A model generated the notes under the pieces. It did no database searches. It saw only the letters and a list, made by a program, of their open reading frames with translations, and had not been told where the DNA came from. From Fimbriiglobus sp. (GTDB lineage: Bacteria > Planctomycetota > Planctomycetia > Gemmatales > Gemmataceae), in NCBI GenBank assembly GCA_025352585.1, contig JANXTD010000271.1:1-7799 (forward strand): 7,799 nt of DNA, read 5' to 3'. Position 1 is the stretch's first letter. Every line of letters starts with the position of its first letter. Below, piece by piece: positions 5,979 through 7,799 of the stretch. The position numbers and the translations under genes are program-made.

Positions 5979-7250
5979 TCACTTCGTTTCCAACCCCCGC
6001 ATGGTCCCGGTGGCCCCGGCGAACTTGTCGGACTCGATGCCGAGGCGTTGGAGCATGCTGACGAACAAGTTGGGCAGCGGGTAGTTATTCTCCTTGTCGA
6101 AGGCCAAGTGTTGGCCGTGCTTGAAGCCGCCGCCGGCGAGGAGGATCGGGAGGTTCTTGTTGTCGTGGTTGTTGCCGTTGCCGAGGTTGCTGCCGTACAG
6201 GACGCTGGTCCGGTCGAGAAGCGACGCGCCGCCCTCCTTCGCCGCGCCGAGGCCCTTGAGCAACTTCGCGAGCTCGACGAACTGGGCCAGTTCGAGGTTG
6301 CGGAGTTGGTCCAGCTTGTCGGGCCGGCCGACGTGGTGCGACAAGTTGTGGCTCTCGTCGGAGACGCCGGGGACGTGGGCCCCGAAGCCGTCCGTCTTGA
6401 CCATCAGCGTGACGATCCGGGTGGAGTCGGTGACCAGCGCGAGGCGGATCAGGTCGTACATCGCCCCGAGCCGTTCCAGGAGGTACTCGCCGTCGCGCGG
6501 CGGCGGCGAATCCACCTTGGGCTTGGGCTTCTTCTCCCACTCCTGGGCGGTCTGGAGGCGACGCTCGACTTCGCGGACCGAGGAGAAGTACTGGTCGAGC
6601 CGGTCGCGGTCGGCGTTCCCCAGCGACTTTTGCAGCGACTTCGCCCGCTCGCCGACCGTGTCGAGGATGCTCCGGCCGACGCGCAACTGCTCGACCTGGC
6701 GTTCGACGGCCGCTTTGTCGCCTTCGACGAAGAGGGTGCGGAAGACCTGGGCCGGGCTGCGCTCCGCGGGCAGCATCACGCCGTCGGACGTGAACGACAG
6801 CGACTGGTTGCCGTTTTGCGCGACGACGAGGGAGAGCGACGAGAAGCGCGTCCGCGAGCCGACGCGCTCCGCGGCGTACTGGTCGAGCGAGATCGTGTTC
6901 CGGAACGACGCCGCACCGGGGTGGGGCGCTGCGGTGAGGAACGCGGCCTCGGCCGAGTGGCCGCCGGTCACGTCCGGGTGCGAACTGCCGGAGATGACGG
7001 TGACTTGGTCGCGCACGTCACTGAGCGGCTGGAGGTAGGGCGTCAGCTCGTAACCGGCCCCGGCCTTCTTGGGGACGAAGTGGCGTTCGAGCACGCCGAG
7101 GTTGGTGCAGACGGCGACCATCCGCCGGGGCGTCTCGTCGGGCTTCCCGGCGGGCGACTCCCCGCCGAAGGCCGGCCGCATCGCTTCCAACAGTGGCAGC
7201 GACAGCGAAACGCCCGAGGCGCGGAGGAACATTCGACGAGAGAGTTGCAT
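5979..7250 (-). CDS. DUF1552 family protein with twin-arginine leader
   Basis: This intact 423-residue protein of unknown biochemical role belongs to a family abundant in planctomycetes. From ATG 7250 it starts MQLSRRMFLRASGVSLSLPL; SRRMFLR followed by a hydrophobic stretch and an Ala/Gly region to about residue 30 is a twin-arginine (Tat) signal, so export in folded form is likely. The family hallmark HNLSHH lies at residues 301-306. GSNLGNGNNHDNKNLPILLA (353-372) and a GGG follow, reminiscent of the alkaline phosphatase/sulfatase fold to which DUF1552 is often compared. The start is chosen by GGAG at 7258-7261, seven bases upstream; the in-frame ATG at 7307 would put 19 residues before the leader. 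It lies 92 bases after the DUF1592/1588/1585 gene, the usual partner order, and is probably cotranscribed. Codon use is clean, unlike the broken genes to the left. Confidence 0.93.
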   Translation of the reverse strand: MQLSRRMFLRASGVSLSLPLLEAMRPAFGGESPAGKPDETPRRMVAVCTNLGVLERHFVPKKAGAGYELTPYLQPLSDVRDQVTVISGSSHPDVTGGHSAEAAFLTAAPHPGAASFRNTISLDQYAAERVGSRTRFSSLSLVVAQNGNQSLSFTSDGVMLPAERSPAQVFRTLFVEGDKAAVERQVEQLRVGRSILDTVGERAKSLQKSLGNADRDRLDQYFSSVREVERRLQTAQEWEKKPKPKVDSPPPRDGEYLLERLGAMYDLIRLALVTDSTRIVTLMVKTDGFGAHVPGVSDESHNLSHHVGRPDKLDQLRNLELAQFVELAKLLKGLGAAKEGGASLLDRTSVLYGSNLGNGNNHDNKNLPILLAGGGFKHGQHLAFDKENNYPLPNLFVSMLQRLGIESDKFAGATGTMRGLETK

Positions 7251-7342
7251 GGCGAAGCTCCGAAGAGGGACCAGGTAGACTGCAAGGCTGTATCGACGCG
7301 AACTCACGACCTCAACACGTTGGCGATTGACCGGCGGACCGA

Positions 7343-7799
7343 TTACGGCGCACCACTCGCCGGCCCCGCGCGGCGGAACGCTTCACTCTGGACGACCTCG
7401 TGCAGCAGGTCGCGGAGACCGTGGCCGCCGGGGCGGGTGCGGGCGATTGCGGCCTCGACCGCGTCGCGGTCGGAGAAGCGGTTGCCCGCCCCCGTGGCGT
7501 AGACGGTCAGTTGACGCAAGAGGTTCCGCGCGAGCACGTCTTGGTCTTTGATCAAAAGCGCCTGGAGGCCGGCCACGTCGTCGAACGTCCGGCCGTCGTC
7601 CAACTCGCCGGTGGCATCGACCTTGGAGCCGAGTCGGATCCTCTTGGGGTAGCTGCTGCTGACCCCGCTGGGGATCACGACCGACGGCTCCAGGACCGTC
7701 TCCTTGCCCTGGGCAATTTTCTTCGGCTCACCGTTAAGGCGGTAGCGCTCCCGCCAGCCGCCGATGACATCGTAGTGCTCCAGCGCCAGGCCGTAGGGG
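7343..7799 (-). CDS. DUF1592/DUF1588/DUF1585 protein, C-terminal part (5' end outside window)
   Basis: This is the C-terminus of the large planctomycete protein that usually combines a cytochrome c-like PSD1 region with DUF1587, DUF1592, DUF1588 and DUF1585. The window enters at PYGLALEHYDVIGGWRERYR, the end of the DUF1588 segment (normally DPxGFALENFDxIGxWR). DUF1585 follows: VDATGELDDGRTFDDVAGLQ, LIKDQDVLARNLLRQLTVYA, TGAGNRFSDRDAVEAAI and HGLRDLLHEVVQSEAFRRAG, ending at TAA 7343-7345. The frame is open to the window edge, 151 codons. GTG 7678 lies inside the domain and is not the start. The 92 bases between it and the DUF1552 ATG hold the DUF1552 Shine-Dalgarno and nothing else obvious. 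The pair is thought to be exported and possibly redox-linked, but its substrate is not established. Confidence 0.92.
   Translation of the reverse strand, partial: PYGLALEHYDVIGGWRERYRLNGEPKKIAQGKETVLEPSVVIPSGVSSSYPKRIRLGSKVDATGELDDGRTFDDVAGLQALLIKDQDVLARNLLRQLTVYATGAGNRFSDRDAVEAAIARTRPGGHGLRDLLHEVVQSEAFRRAGPASGAP

Noticed and set aside
6048..7502. Plus-strand open frame of 484 codons
   Set aside because: It lies antisense to DUF1552 and DUF1585, both of which have clear family motifs. Long mirrored frames are expected in GC-rich DNA.
1..7799. CRISPR array, tRNA or rRNA
   Set aside because: No regularly spaced repeats and no tRNA or rRNA signature were found on either strand by reading.

Overview
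The window is GC-rich DNA that most likely comes from a planctomycete, probably of the Gemmata group. The lineage is inferred from three protein types typical of these bacteria. They are a DUF1552 protein with a Tat-like leader, preceded by the C-terminus of a DUF1592/DUF1588/DUF1585 protein, and an FG-GAP/IPT surface protein with an N-terminal LEDRVTP motif.

Layout from left to right. Positions 1-1591 (minus) hold a large FG-GAP and IPT/TIG repeat protein, cut by the window edge and carrying one single-base frameshift near 887-889. Positions 1592-2382 hold no gene I can recognise. Positions 2383-4691 (minus) hold the remains of three genes in one direction, in transcription order: a YcaO-like protein, a family 4 glycosyltransferase and a PIG-L type deacetylase. 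All three are broken. YcaO lacks its N-terminal part. The glycosyltransferase has a frameshift and lacks its C-terminal half. The deacetylase lacks its middle and a catalytic Asp. Two long inverted repeats (2882-2975 and 3597-3694) bracket the glycosyltransferase remnant. Positions 4691-5297 (plus) hold the 3' half of an IS4-type transposase with an internal stop and a frameshift. It meets the YcaO remnant head to head. A hairpin of IS-end type (5285-5343) follows, then the C-terminal part of a DnaQ-like 3'-5' exonuclease (5344-5619, plus), also frameshifted. Positions 5620-5978 are non-coding, with one candidate terminator. Positions 5979-7250 (minus) hold an intact DUF1552 gene, and 7343-7799 (minus) the intact C-terminus of its usual partner.

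Interpretation. The right end is a healthy two-gene unit. The middle, from about 2.4 to 5.6 kb, is a gene graveyard produced by IS activity, deletion and point decay. The most interesting content is the fossil YcaO-GT4-PIG-L module. Its gene order suggests an operon that modifies or builds a glycosylated product, which may be intact in relatives. Some single-base indels in G/C runs could be sequencing errors. The truncations, the internal deletion, the in-frame stop and the lost catalytic residues are harder to explain that way.
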